Part shown: piece after piece, positions 1-8,470 of the stretch | Numbering within the stretch: position 1 is the stretch's first letter | Layout of the letters: each line of letters starts with the position of its first letter | Assembly: GCA_017503545.1 (NCBI GenBank) | Contig: JAFVSW010000335.1 | Location: forward strand, 1-64,000 | Length of the DNA stretch: 64,000 nucleotides | Source: Lentisphaeria bacterium | GTDB lineage: Bacteria; Verrucomicrobiota; Lentisphaeria; Victivallales; UBA1829 | Direction: 5' to 3' | Notes under the pieces: generated by a model | What the model was told of the DNA's origin: nothing | Databases searched by the model: none | Seen by the model: only the letters and a program-made list of their open reading frames with translations | Translations under genes and position numbers: made by a program

Positions 1-1038
1 ATCACCGGTATTCTCTGTGCGCTCATGATCTTCCTCATGATCTCCACAGATACCACTTACATGCACTCCTGGGGTTCTATCATTGCGCAGGATATCGTCC
101 TCCCGCTCCGTAAGAAACCCTTTACTCCGAAAGAACAGATCAACTGTCTGCGTTACATCATCGCCGGTGTGGCTGTCTTCGCATTCCTCTTCAGCTTCTT
201 CTTTGCACAGATGGACTACATTCTCATGTTCTTCGCCATCACCGGTGCAATCTGGGCTGGTGCAGGTCCGGTGATCACGCTCGGTCTCTACTGGAAAAAA
301 GGTAACGTCTTCGGTGCTTTTGCATCTCTCATTACCGGTTCCGGTATCGCTCTGCTCGGTATTCTCTGCCAGCAGACATGGCCGAAATACATCTATCCCT
401 ACTTTGTAAGACATGACATGGTGGAAGGCGTTACCAAGTTCTTCTGGAACGTTTCCAAACCCTTCCACCCCTATGTCAAATGGGAAGTTACTCCCTATGA
501 ATTCCCGATCAACTCTACTGAAATCGGCTTCATCGGTCTGCTTTCTTCCGTTGCCATGTATGCGTTTTTCTCTCTCATCACATACAAGAAAGACTACAAC
601 CTGGATAAATTGCTCCATCGTGGTCAGTATGCTGACGGTCCGGTACCCGAAAAAATTCCGTGGTCCTTCAAAACCGTCTTCCAGAAGATCATCGGTATCG
701 ACGCACAGTACACCACTGGCGATAAGATCCTGGCATGGTCCGTATTCATCTGGTCCTTTGTCTATGGCTTCTCTCTCTGCTTCCTCGGTGTTGTGATCTG
801 GAATGCAATCTACAAATGGCCGAACCACTGGTGGGCAATCAAGTTCAATATCACCGGTATTATCATTCCTGTGATCATTGCCATCGTCTCCACTGTCTGG
901 TTCTCCATCGGTGGTACGAAAGACTTGATCCAGCTCTTCAAAGACCTGAAAAACAAGAAAGACGACTACACCGACGACGGTACTGTCTCTCATGACGATG
1001 ATGACGATGCACCGAAAAAGGAAGAAAAAAAAGCATAA
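1..1038 (+). CDS. Sodium:solute symporter (SSS family), C-terminal part
   Basis: The reading frame is open from base 1, so the gene starts left of the window and about 345 C-terminal residues are visible. They form a polytopic membrane protein with at least six hydrophobic segments. The first begins ITGILCALMIFLMIST and is followed by DTTYMHSWGSI, a pattern seen in the late helices of SSS (sodium/sugar, sodium/proline) transporters. Family knowledge predicts Na+-coupled uptake of a small organic solute across the inner membrane; the substrate cannot be told. The cytoplasmic tail is highly charged, with a run of aspartates and then lysine/glutamate. A strong hairpin terminator follows 35 bp after the stop, so this is the end of a transcription unit. 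Confidence 0.85.
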   Translation: MTGILCALMIFLMISTDTTYMHSWGSIIAQDIVLPLRKKPFTPKEQINCLRYIIAGVAVFAFLFSFFFAQMDYILMFFAITGAIWAGAGPVITLGLYWKKGNVFGAFASLITGSGIALLGILCQQTWPKYIYPYFVRHDMVEGVTKFFWNVSKPFHPYVKWEVTPYEFPINSTEIGFIGLLSSVAMYAFFSLITYKKDYNLDKLLHRGQYADGPVPEKIPWSFKTVFQKIIGIDAQYTTGDKILAWSVFIWSFVYGFSLCFLGVVIWNAIYKWPNHWWAIKFNITGIIIPVIIAIVSTVWFSIGGTKDLIQLFKDLKNKKDDYTDDGTVSHDDDDDAPKKEEKKA

Positions 1039-1072
1039 TTGATCCTCTTTCACAACGCTGAATAAGCACTCC

Positions 1073-1112
1073 AAGGCTTTCCCGCAGAGCAATCTGCCGG
1101 AAAGCCTTTTTT
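1073..1112 (+). terminator. Rho-independent terminator after the symporter gene
   Basis: The arm AAGGCTTTCC (1073-1082) pairs with GGAAAGCCTT (1099-1108). An inner stem GCAGA/TCTGC (1084-1088/1093-1097) closes a GCAA tetraloop, and a T-run follows the stem. It lies 35 bp after the symporter stop codon. Confidence 0.9.
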
Positions 1113-1116
1113 ATTG

Positions 1117-1193
1117 CACTGACCACTAAACACTAAACACTGACCACTAATCACTAACCACTAACCACTAATCACTAATCACTGCCCACTATA
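1117..1193. repeat. Tandem array of eleven 7-bp units (CACTRAN)
   Basis: Eleven consecutive heptamers keep exact 7-bp register. In order they are CACTGAC, CACTAAA, CACTAAA, CACTGAC, CACTAAT, CACTAAC, CACTAAC, CACTAAT, CACTAAT, CACTGCC, CACTATA. The CACT core is invariant and the last three bases drift. The array begins directly after the symporter terminator and ends about 50 bp before the promoter of the GntR-type regulator. It is noncoding; its function is unknown. Confidence 0.95.
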
Positions 1194-1228
1194 TGTGCAT
1201 TCTATTTTTCGATTTAATAAAAATATAC

Positions 1229-1238
1229 ACATATATGT
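1229..1238. promoter_or_regulatory. Candidate operator palindrome upstream of the regulator
   Basis: ACATATATGT is a perfect 10-bp palindrome that ends 4 bp before the -35 box of the regulator promoter. GntR-type winged-helix dimers bind short palindromes and often autoregulate, so this is a plausible site. The region is AT-rich and chance palindromes occur there. Confidence 0.35.
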
Positions 1239-1242
1239 TCAA

Positions 1243-1270
1243 TTGAAAAAATATTTCCACTAATTATATT
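1243..1270 (+). promoter_or_regulatory. Probable sigma-70 promoter of module 1
   Basis: TTGAAA (1243-1248) and TATATT (1265-1270) are separated by 16 bp. They lie 30 bp before the regulator ATG at 1300. The promoter probably drives the regulator, pseudopilin and two beta-helix genes. Confidence 0.5.
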
Positions 1271-1299
1271 ACAACAAACAGGACAGGAGTTAATACGGT

Positions 1300-2358
1300 A
1301 TGGAAAGAGGCGAAAAAACAGAAATTGTATTGGAATATCTCCGGAATGGGATCGCATCCGGCAAATGGACTCATGCTCTGCTGCCAAAGGAAATGGATCT
1401 GGCAAAGCAGTTCGGCGTTGCCAGGGGAACAGTCAGACGGGCATTTGACCATTTGGTATCGGAAGGACTTGTAAGCCGTAAAAAACATTACGGTACAGTC
1501 CTGAACGAACAAACATTAAAAAGTCATTGTATCTGTTCCGTTATACGTGCCAGCGGTCATTTCTACAGTGATATATTTGATTCGTTGCAAAAAAAAATTA
1601 CCCGGAACGGTTACCGGATGCAGCATATTGATGTATATGGCTATGATAAACCGAAAATGCGGAAACATATATTGCGCGGGGTCAATCACCTGTTATCTCT
1701 CCCGAATGCAGATAAATTTATTCTGGATGGCTATATTTTCAACGATTACCCCCGTTACAGTGATATATTAAAGAAAAAACCGGTATTCTTTGATTTTTTT
1801 GACAATATCCCACCGGACAATGTCACAGGGGTATTGATTGATTATGAGGAAGCCGGAAAAATCGGGGCAAAATATTTGTTACAGGCTGGCTGCCGCCATC
1901 CCTTATTGATTCTGGGAGACAATCCGGCGGTAAAAAAACGCTATACACCGGAATGTTTTGCAAAACACAAAGTAAAACAATTTATCAATGGTTATTCAGA
2001 AGTGCTGAAGCAAAATGGATTTGATCCGATGTTATACATCTATTATTCAACTCTTGATAAAAAAAGCATACTGGATCAACTGTATGAAATCTTCTCCACG
2101 CCGTCATGCCGTCCGGACGGGATCTTTGCTGATAGTGACACCTTTATGGTTCGCATTCTGCGCATAGCAACCGAATGTGGTTATACACCCGAACACCTGG
2201 TCGGCTGCTATGATACCCCATGGAGCCGCGGAGATGGTGGTTTTACTTTTCCAAGTATACGCATTCCTGCAGAAGTTTGTGCGGAAGAATTACTGAATCA
2301 GGTTATGCTGCCGCCCCATTTACGAAAGAATATTTTTATAAAACCGGAAACTTTATAA
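1300..2358 (+). CDS. GntR-type regulator with LacI-like sensor domain
   Basis: This is a 352-residue cytosolic DNA-binding protein. Residues 1-70 form a GntR winged helix, with LPKEMDLAKQFGVARGTVRRA as the recognition region followed by a wing around HYGTVL. Residues ~75-350 resemble the periplasmic-binding-protein-like effector domain of LacI/GalR regulators, which bind sugars. An AGGAG ribosome site precedes ATG 1300. The gene opens module 1, and the pseudopilin and two secreted beta-helix proteins follow on the same strand with gaps of 21, 18 and 9 bp. The likely role is sugar-responsive control of this operon and of itself. The ligand is unknown. Confidence 0.85.
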   Translation: MERGEKTEIVLEYLRNGIASGKWTHALLPKEMDLAKQFGVARGTVRRAFDHLVSEGLVSRKKHYGTVLNEQTLKSHCICSVIRASGHFYSDIFDSLQKKITRNGYRMQHIDVYGYDKPKMRKHILRGVNHLLSLPNADKFILDGYIFNDYPRYSDILKKKPVFFDFFDNIPPDNVTGVLIDYEEAGKIGAKYLLQAGCRHPLLILGDNPAVKKRYTPECFAKHKVKQFINGYSEVLKQNGFDPMLYIYYSTLDKKSILDQLYEIFSTPSCRPDGIFADSDTFMVRILRIATECGYTPEHLVGCYDTPWSRGDGGFTFPSIRIPAEVCAEELLNQVMLPPHLRKNIFIKPETL

Positions 2359-2379
2359 ACAAATCAGGAAAGGATCACT

Positions 2380-3132
2380 ATGAGAAAACATTTTACACTC
2401 ATCGAACTGTTGATCGTAATTGCCATCATCGCAATATTGGCTGCCATGCTGCTTCCTGCGCTGCAATCCTCCAAAGGGCAAGCCAAAAAGATCAATTGCA
2501 TCAGCAACATGAAACAAGTCTGTTTGGCGGCAAACAATTACGGTGCAAACAACAATGATTATCTTCCATCCGCTTCAAAACATGGAGTATACGCAAGCTA
2601 TAATTGTCCCTGGTATCAGTTGATCGAAGGAAAATATCTTGGGAAAGATGTGGCAGCATGCCCGGCAGATAAAGATTACAGGGTATTTTATAACTGGAAT
2701 AAATTTACGGATATGCAAAGCAGATGGACCGATTTCGGAAAGATCACATACGGCTGGGAACGATCTGCCGGATATTGGGTCAATAATACGAATAAAACAA
2801 TCTATGCGATCCGCCAATCCAAACTGAAACGCCCTTCCATTGTCGGAATCATATATTGTACCGGCGGGACAGCAAAAACTTATAAAATATACGGTTATGA
2901 CAGTTACAGTACCAATTTGGATGCCAGTCTCGGGCTATTCAATGTAGAAGTCGCATTTCCACGTTGGGATACCGTTCTGGCAAATCATAAAAGAGATTTG
3001 CTGGTAGGTTTTGCAGATGGAAGTGCCAGGAATCTCGGTAAAATGGTTCCCATGTCAACATGGCAAGAAATGTATAATCATTTCTCCAAGAGAGGTTTAC
3101 TGATCCGCCATTCAGATATATACAACAAATAA
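2380..3132 (+). CDS. Pseudopilin-like secreted protein (prepilin N-terminus, H-X9-DG)
   Basis: The 250-residue protein begins MRKH followed by [19 protein letters not shown]. This is the class III prepilin signal with Glu at +5 after the cleavage point, and it continues as a hydrophobic helix. Such proteins are cut and N-methylated by a PilD-type peptidase and can enter a type II secretion pseudopilus or type IV pilus. The globular part ends with [13 protein letters not shown], an exact His-X9-Asp-Gly match to the prepilin-processing-associated family common in Planctomycetota and Lentisphaerota. The start has an AGGAAAGGA ribosome site. It sits between its regulator and two secreted beta-helix proteins, so a role in displaying or exporting them is possible but unproven. 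Confidence 0.88.
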   Translation: MRKHFTLIELLIVIAIIAILAAMLLPALQSSKGQAKKINCISNMKQVCLAANNYGANNNDYLPSASKHGVYASYNCPWYQLIEGKYLGKDVAACPADKDYRVFYNWNKFTDMQSRWTDFGKITYGWERSAGYWVNNTNKTIYAIRQSKLKRPSIVGIIYCTGGTAKTYKIYGYDSYSTNLDASLGLFNVEVAFPRWDTVLANHKRDLLVGFADGSARNLGKMVPMSTWQEMYNHFSKRGLLIRHSDIYNK

Positions 3133-3150
3133 TACAAGGATTTTGAAATC

Positions 3151-4800
3151 ATGAAAAAAATTCTCTTTATTCTCTGCTTTGCAGGGACATTTCCTCTCTT
3201 TGCAGGCTCGATCAACGTCAAAGACTACGGCGCACTCGGCAATGGTAAAAATGATGATACTGCCGCCATAAGAAAAGCTGCAGACCATGCCGTAAAAAAC
3301 TCAAAAGATGGATTTACGCCAAAAACACTGTATTTTCCGTCAGGGACCTATACGATCAACGGTTCAATCAAACTCAAAAATGTTTCTCTGAAAGGAAATA
3401 ACGCATTATTGTTTCAGAAAAAAAAGGATGCAGTAACATTTGAATATACCGATTTCTGGCATGTCCGTGTCAGCGGTTTGACATTCCGTGGTGGAAAAGG
3501 GCATATTGTTGCCAATAATGACAATCTGGATAAAAGTCTCTTTTTTGTGGATCATTGCAAATTTTTCCATTCGTCCGGTACCGCTCTGCAAACAAAAAAA
3601 GGAGCGCAAAGTACATTATTCACCATATCAAATTGTGAATTTATCCGCTGTATGTGCGCTATCGACAGCGATTGCGATTGGACGGTCATCCGTGATACCT
3701 GGATCATGAATCCGGAAAATATGGCAAACTCCGCCGTAATCGTCAACCGGCATGGATATATGACCGTTGACAATTTACTTGGGGTACCGCTTTGCAACGG
3801 AAGAAATCAGCGTTGGATCGATAATTATGCGTTTCTGACCGCAACCAATTGCCGTTTCGGCGGGGAAGGCGGCGGTTTTACTGCAGTTTACAATTTTGCA
3901 AAGTACAAGAATCCCCCTGCCCTTCCTATGACCGTTGTATTACGGGAATGTGAGGTGGATTCCCATACCAGTGGCTTGCAGAATGGTGCAGTATACTGTG
4001 TTGAAGTTCCGAATCTGATCGCGCTTGAAAATTGCAGAGCCACATTTTCAAATGGTATCGTCGTCAGAAAAGACCTGGATTTGCAAAACTATTTTTTCGG
4101 CTCAAAAAACGATTTTGCTTACATCGCCAGGAACAACGTCGGCTTCAAAGAAAATATGATTCCGGAAGGACTTGCAAAACCTGTCGTCCGCCCGCTTCCT
4201 TTTCCGGCAGGATATCTCTCCGATAAAATGGTGGCAGAAAAAATCAAAGCATACGTTCCAACTGCCCTGACAAAAAGTCAATGCGAAGTCGATGCGTTGA
4301 CACAGCCTGGAGCAAAATTGGTTCTTGCCAACCGGATGGATGGATCAACCTTCTTCAATAAAGATTTGCTTGCCATTGTTCGGGAAAAAGGACCGGCATG
4401 TATTATGCGCCGTACTCATGATAAAACCAATGATGCGCCGTTTGCAGAATTACAACATGTAAAAGTCGATCTTGACAAAACACCGTACATTCTGCTGGAT
4501 ATGCGATCAAAAGACTACGGCGAATTTGCAATCAAGTTCATTGATGAAGCGACGGGTAAAATGTACGCATGGACAGCCCAGCAGCGAACCGTTCAAAAAA
4601 TGGAAGTAAATATTTCCAAAGCGATTCCGGAGTTATCCGGAAAAAAGACCTTTACGTTCCGTATTTATTACATTGGCAGAAAATATTTTCACCGTAAAGG
4701 AAATACACCACATCATTTCTTGTATTCGGATGCAGGAAGTGTGCTGGAAATCCATGAATTCGGATTCAATTCAAAACCTGTACTCAAAAAGAAGAAATAA
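3151..4800 (+). CDS. Secreted pectate-lyase-like beta-helix protein with C-terminal module
   Basis: A 549-residue protein with an N-terminal Sec signal peptide (about residues 1-19, ending LFAG). INVKDYGALGNGKNDDTAAI directly after it is the hallmark start of the pectate lyase/polygalacturonase beta-helix superfamily (Pectate_lyase_3 type). The parallel beta-helix spans about residues 20-340. Residues ~370-540 form a separate beta-rich module, possibly carbohydrate binding, that the downstream paralogue lacks. The two share a motif of the form RW-DNY followed by RFGGEGGG and YNFAK. The substrate is unknown and I cannot identify a catalytic Asp/Lys set, so lyase, hydrolase or non-catalytic binding are all possible. 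Confidence 0.8.
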   Translation: MKKILFILCFAGTFPLFAGSINVKDYGALGNGKNDDTAAIRKAADHAVKNSKDGFTPKTLYFPSGTYTINGSIKLKNVSLKGNNALLFQKKKDAVTFEYTDFWHVRVSGLTFRGGKGHIVANNDNLDKSLFFVDHCKFFHSSGTALQTKKGAQSTLFTISNCEFIRCMCAIDSDCDWTVIRDTWIMNPENMANSAVIVNRHGYMTVDNLLGVPLCNGRNQRWIDNYAFLTATNCRFGGEGGGFTAVYNFAKYKNPPALPMTVVLRECEVDSHTSGLQNGAVYCVEVPNLIALENCRATFSNGIVVRKDLDLQNYFFGSKNDFAYIARNNVGFKENMIPEGLAKPVVRPLPFPAGYLSDKMVAEKIKAYVPTALTKSQCEVDALTQPGAKLVLANRMDGSTFFNKDLLAIVREKGPACIMRRTHDKTNDAPFAELQHVKVDLDKTPYILLDMRSKDYGEFAIKFIDEATGKMYAWTAQQRTVQKMEVNISKAIPELSGKKTFTFRIYYIGRKYFHRKGNTPHHFLYSDAGSVLEIHEFGFNSKPVLKKKK

Positions 4801-4809
4801 GGTAACATA

Positions 4810-6036
4810 ATGAAAAAGAATCTGTTGATCGCTCTTTTCTTTTCCGCAGTTTCCCTCTTCTCTGCCGATTTCAATGTAAAAAAATTCGGTGCAAAAGGAG
4901 ACGGCAGAACCGATGATACGAAAGCCATTCAGGCGGCATTCACTGCCGCCGCAAAAAGTGTCAGAAGCGCAAATTCTTACGGTAAACATCCGAAATCAAG
5001 CTATTACGGCTCCGGACCGACGGTCGTTTTTCCACATGGAAAATATAAAATTTCATCAACAATCAAAGTCAATAACTACGTCAATTTTTCCGGTGTCAGC
5101 GGCACCCCCATGTTGATTTGGGCTGGCGGTGAAAAAGGGGTAATGTTCAGCATTGCCGCATTTCGTACAATCGTGGAAAAACTGATCTTTGTCGGGAGCG
5201 GTGTACAACTCCATTTCAGCAATAAAAATATTGATAAAACCATGGTCACCGTCCGTGACTGCCAATTTTTTTATGCCGCAGATATTGCAATCAAACTCGA
5301 ACCTGCCCAAGGAGCAGATCATCTATCGACACAAAGTTTGATCGAAAATTGTCTTTTCTCCAAAAATTTCCGCTGTATACAAAATTATGGAGATCTAATG
5401 GAGATCCGGAACGTATGGGTAGATCAGATACAACCTTATATGGCTGACGGCGCAGCATTTATAAACAAATACGGCACTATGCGGATCGCGTTTTCCTGTC
5501 TGACTCCATCCGCCAATCCCGATAAGGGCCCGCTGTATTATCATAATGCCCGGTGGGTTGACAATTATCAGCGTTTTGAAGCCCATTCGGTCCGGTTCGG
5601 CGGAGAAGGCGGCGGTATCCCAATCTGTTACAATTTTGCAAAAGCAGCAACAAAACACCCTGCAACAGATGGCGGTAGAATCGCCATATATAACAGTTTG
5701 ATCGCCTGTGGACAGCAACGCAGGGAGAACGGTGCCGTGATCCGTCTGTTCCATCTGCCGTCTCAAATCACGATCCGTGATTGCTATGGAATCGGTGTAA
5801 CGCCCCTGATCGTTTTGGATCCGGCATTGAATATTGCAGAAGAAAAAAAGAAAAATCCAAACGGATTGAGGAATGCCAGATATCACATTTCAAATACGCT
5901 TTTTTATAATCGGAAAATCAATGCGATACCGGTAGAATTGAAGCCATTCTTCACATCAGATTCCGATTGCAGTTTTGAAAAAATTCCCCCACGTCCGATC
6001 CCCCGCAACATCACGGATACCAGAAAAAAGAAATAA
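4810..6036 (+). CDS. Secreted pectate-lyase-like beta-helix protein (paralogue)
   Basis: A 408-residue secreted protein with a signal peptide of ~18 residues (ending LFSA). The beta-helix start DFNVKKFGAKGDGRTDDTKA is equivalent to that of the preceding gene. The shared RWVDNY, RFGGEGGG and YNFAK blocks show tandem duplication with strong divergence. It ends at the beta-helix and lacks the C-terminal beta module of its neighbour. It starts 9 bp after the previous stop and is the last gene before a strong terminator. It probably acts on the same polysaccharide as its paralogue, though the substrate is not predictable. Confidence 0.8.
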   Translation: MKKNLLIALFFSAVSLFSADFNVKKFGAKGDGRTDDTKAIQAAFTAAAKSVRSANSYGKHPKSSYYGSGPTVVFPHGKYKISSTIKVNNYVNFSGVSGTPMLIWAGGEKGVMFSIAAFRTIVEKLIFVGSGVQLHFSNKNIDKTMVTVRDCQFFYAADIAIKLEPAQGADHLSTQSLIENCLFSKNFRCIQNYGDLMEIRNVWVDQIQPYMADGAAFINKYGTMRIAFSCLTPSANPDKGPLYYHNARWVDNYQRFEAHSVRFGGEGGGIPICYNFAKAATKHPATDGGRIAIYNSLIACGQQRRENGAVIRLFHLPSQITIRDCYGIGVTPLIVLDPALNIAEEKKKNPNGLRNARYHISNTLFYNRKINAIPVELKPFFTSDSDCSFEKIPPRPIPRNITDTRKKK

Positions 6037-6063
6037 TCAACGCCGCAAAGAACTGAAAATAAA

Positions 6064-6105
6064 TGCGGGGCAGAAAACTTTTTGTGATGAGTTTTCTGCC
6101 CCGCA
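6064..6105. terminator. Bidirectional terminator between convergent genes
   Basis: A perfect 16-bp inverted repeat (6064-6079 and 6090-6105, core GGGGCAGAAAACT) has a 10-nt loop. It sits between the convergent stops at 6036 and 6137. A/T-rich flanks on both sides allow it to act in both directions. Confidence 0.9.
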
Positions 6106-6136
6106 TATCATTTAACGCAGTTAAAAGCAATAACGT

Positions 6137-7819
6137 TTATTTGGCAAACACTGCTTTCAACAGTTTTTCCGTTTCACGATTTAATTCACTTTCATCCCGC
6201 TTGCCCCAGCCATGACCATAACGGGGATAATTCAACATTTTCTTTTCGCCTTTGAGATTGTTATAAGCGGCGTAGACAGACATGGGTTCGCACATGGAGT
6301 CATAGAATCCAACTGTCACGAGAGCCGGGCATTTGACAAATGCAGCAAAGTTGGCGGCATCGAAGTATTCCGCATCCTTATCAAAGGTTTTGGAACGATT
6401 CGGCGCAGAACGGAGAACCTGCGGCCAACCGGCACGGCGTCCGGCATCATACGCATTGTGGTCACACAACGCCGGAACGTCAGCACTGACGCACTGGATC
6501 AACGGATTCAATGCTGCGAGAATAAAGGCAGAACCGCCACCCTGACTGCGTCCGACGGCTGCAAGGTGTTTGCCATCCCATTCCTTGACATTCATCATGG
6601 AATAATCCATCATACGCATCATACCGAGAATAGCTTTGTAATAGTAATAAGTTTCCCGGGACTGTGCGCCTTTGAGGTAATACCACGGTTTATTGAATTC
6701 CATATAATCCGCATGTTTCGGGAACAGCCGGTCAAAGACGGTGATCGTAACCTGGATTGCATTGGAACGTTTGAATGCGCCCCAACCGTAATTTCCTGCC
6801 GGGGGAACAGTAAAGACCATGGGCAGCTTGCCTTTTGCATTCAGCGGGACAGCGATCGTGCAATAGCTTCTGGTACCACCGAAGTTGGCAAAAGAGATCC
6901 ACTGAAAATGATGTGTATTTGTCTTATAATCTTTTACGACTTTGAAATCCGCCGGAACTTCCTTATTCATTTTTGCATACTGTCCGTACCAGTAAGTGAT
7001 CAAATCTTTGGGAGCGGGACGGCCGGCTTTGATTTTTTCCGGGCTGAAGGCAGCTGCCACATTGGCGGAATGTTGTCTTTTCAGAATATACTTGCCGTTT
7101 TTATCCTGGATGGCAATGTGCGCTCTGTAAAAACCCGGTTTATCCATGGTGGCATCAAACTTGACCGGACCTTTTGCCAGATCGAACTTGAGATTCGCCT
7201 TGGGGAAACCATTGTAAATGGGGTAAATGGTTACGGTACCTTGGGTAATGACTTTGCCATCCAGTTTCGGCTCCACTGTAAAATGTGCAGTTTCACCGAC
7301 TTTGTACATAAAATCAGGGCGATCGGCATTGATGACGGCATCCACTTTCGGTGCCGGTTTGCCGGTGATTGCATAATTGAATTTTGTGATCTTGATTTCG
7401 GAACCGGCGTACATTGTCAAACGGGGACGAATGATTGTGGTATCATTGCTCTTGACCGGCAATACGACCTTGATTTCCTGCGGAGTATCAGTCAATTTCA
7501 ATGCTTTGCTCTGCTGCGTACTGAGATTGAAACCGGACTTGTATTCGTAGCAACCGATATCCACTTTACCTTTACCGGATGCCGTCAAAGTAAATTCGAT
7601 CTTCTGCCCTTTTACGCCTTTTTTACCGGCTGCACAAAAGTAGTACCAGGCACCGCTTTTGTTTCCTTTGAGGGTGATGGAATTACCGTCAATCTTTATG
7701 GATTCGGGATTCTTTTTGAGCTGATCCCCGTTAGTGGGGCTCCATCCCTGCAACGGGTTGGCACAGAGAACGACCGCAGAAACTGCGGCAAAAAGGGTCA
7801 ATACAAATTTTGTTTTCAT
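6137..7819 (-). CDS. Secreted acetylxylan-esterase-like hydrolase with N-terminal domain
   Basis: A 560-residue secreted alpha/beta-hydrolase with a signal peptide of ~20 residues (ending VVLCA). Residues ~21-155 form a beta-sandwich, possibly carbohydrate binding, that also exists as the separate protein encoded just upstream. Residues ~160-255 are Ig-like. Residues ~260-558 match the acetyl xylan esterase (AXE1/CE7-like) fold. The likely triad is visible: Ser425 in GRSQGGG, Asp507 in GFYDSM and His536 in YGHGW. The predicted role is removal of acetyl or other acyl groups from polysaccharide in the periplasm or outside the cell. The upstream partner starts 21 bp away, so the two are co-transcribed. 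Confidence 0.82.
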   Translation of the reverse strand: MKTKFVLTLFAAVSAVVLCANPLQGWSPTNGDQLKKNPESIKIDGNSITLKGNKSGAWYYFCAAGKKGVKGQKIEFTLTASGKGKVDIGCYEYKSGFNLSTQQSKALKLTDTPQEIKVVLPVKSNDTTIIRPRLTMYAGSEIKITKFNYAITGKPAPKVDAVINADRPDFMYKVGETAHFTVEPKLDGKVITQGTVTIYPIYNGFPKANLKFDLAKGPVKFDATMDKPGFYRAHIAIQDKNGKYILKRQHSANVAAAFSPEKIKAGRPAPKDLITYWYGQYAKMNKEVPADFKVVKDYKTNTHHFQWISFANFGGTRSYCTIAVPLNAKGKLPMVFTVPPAGNYGWGAFKRSNAIQVTITVFDRLFPKHADYMEFNKPWYYLKGAQSRETYYYYKAILGMMRMMDYSMMNVKEWDGKHLAAVGRSQGGGSAFILAALNPLIQCVSADVPALCDHNAYDAGRRAGWPQVLRSAPNRSKTFDKDAEYFDAANFAAFVKCPALVTVGFYDSMCEPMSVYAAYNNLKGEKKMLNYPRYGHGWGKRDESELNRETEKLLKAVFAK

Positions 7820-7840
7820 AATTACTGATAACCCCTTATT

Positions 7841-8326
7841 TTACTTTTTTGCAGGAGCCGATGCGGGAGCAAGGACTTTCACCGCAAAATTCTTGACAAC
7901 GATTTGAGAATCGGAATCGAGAATAAAAATCGGACGAACTATTTTTGTTTCTCCGGAAAGAACATCCAATACGATTTTCTGTTCCGCAGCTTTGTCAGTC
8001 AGGACCACGTTTTTCACCGTCAAACGGGAAGTATTGAAACTGCCTTTGTATTCGTAGTAACCGACCTGAACTTTTCCTTTACCGGAGGCAGTCAGAGTGA
8101 TTTCCACCTTCTGCCCTTTTACGGCATTCAACGGGGCAGACGGTTTGAAATACATCCATTTCATTTTGGGAATACCGGTCAGTGTGATACTGTCGGCGGC
8201 GGCTTTGATCATGTTGGGATTCGCTTTAACAAGATCAGACCGGGTGGGACACCAGCCCTTCAGCGGATTGGCGCAAAGGGTAACGGTTGCCAGAGACATG
8301 ACTGCGAACAAAAGAATTTTTTTCAT
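7841..8326 (-). CDS. Secreted stand-alone beta-sandwich domain, paralogue of the esterase N-terminus
   Basis: A 161-residue protein with a signal peptide (ending TLCA). It is the clear homologue of residues 1-155 of the esterase encoded downstream: both have CANPL.GW.PT at the mature start and an EFTLTASGKGKV-like strand followed by Y-EYK. It has no catalytic domain. The domain type suggests a carbohydrate-binding-module-like fold, but no family can be named with certainty. An AAAGGA ribosome site precedes the ATG, and a near-consensus promoter lies upstream. It may be a free binding partner for the same polysaccharide, or a leftover of domain duplication. Confidence 0.7.
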   Translation of the reverse strand: MKKILLFAVMSLATVTLCANPLKGWCPTRSDLVKANPNMIKAAADSITLTGIPKMKWMYFKPSAPLNAVKGQKVEITLTASGKGKVQVGYYEYKGSFNTSRLTVKNVVLTDKAAEQKIVLDVLSGETKIVRPIFILDSDSQIVVKNFAVKVLAPASAPAKK

Positions 8327-8373
8327 GATAACATCCTTTGTTATTTTGTTTGTTGATATTACGGATACAACCT

Positions 8374-8402
8374 ATTATAGCACGCGAAACACTGTTTTTC
8401 AA
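8374..8402 (-). promoter_or_regulatory. Strong sigma-70 promoter for the esterase operon
   Basis: On the minus strand TTGAAA (8402-8397) and TATAAT (8379-8374) are spaced exactly 17 bp apart. They lie about 50 bp upstream of the ATG at 8326. Confidence 0.8.
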
Positions 8403-8419
8403 ATCTCAACAGCAAAAAG

Positions 8420-8437
8420 TTGCAAAGATTCTTGCAA
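8420..8437. promoter_or_regulatory. Candidate activator site: paired TTGCAA
   Basis: TTGCAA occurs at 8420-8425 and 8432-8437 in a near-palindromic arrangement, about 18-35 bp upstream of the -35 box. The position would suit an activator. The evidence is sequence symmetry only. Confidence 0.3.
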
Positions 8438-8470
8438 TTTACATGGTATTGCTATGCTGTAACAGGTGTA

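Noticed and set aside
6212-7828. 538-codon plus-strand frame opposite the esterase gene
   Set aside because: Antisense shadow of a gene with a clear signal peptide and catalytic triad. No family signature.
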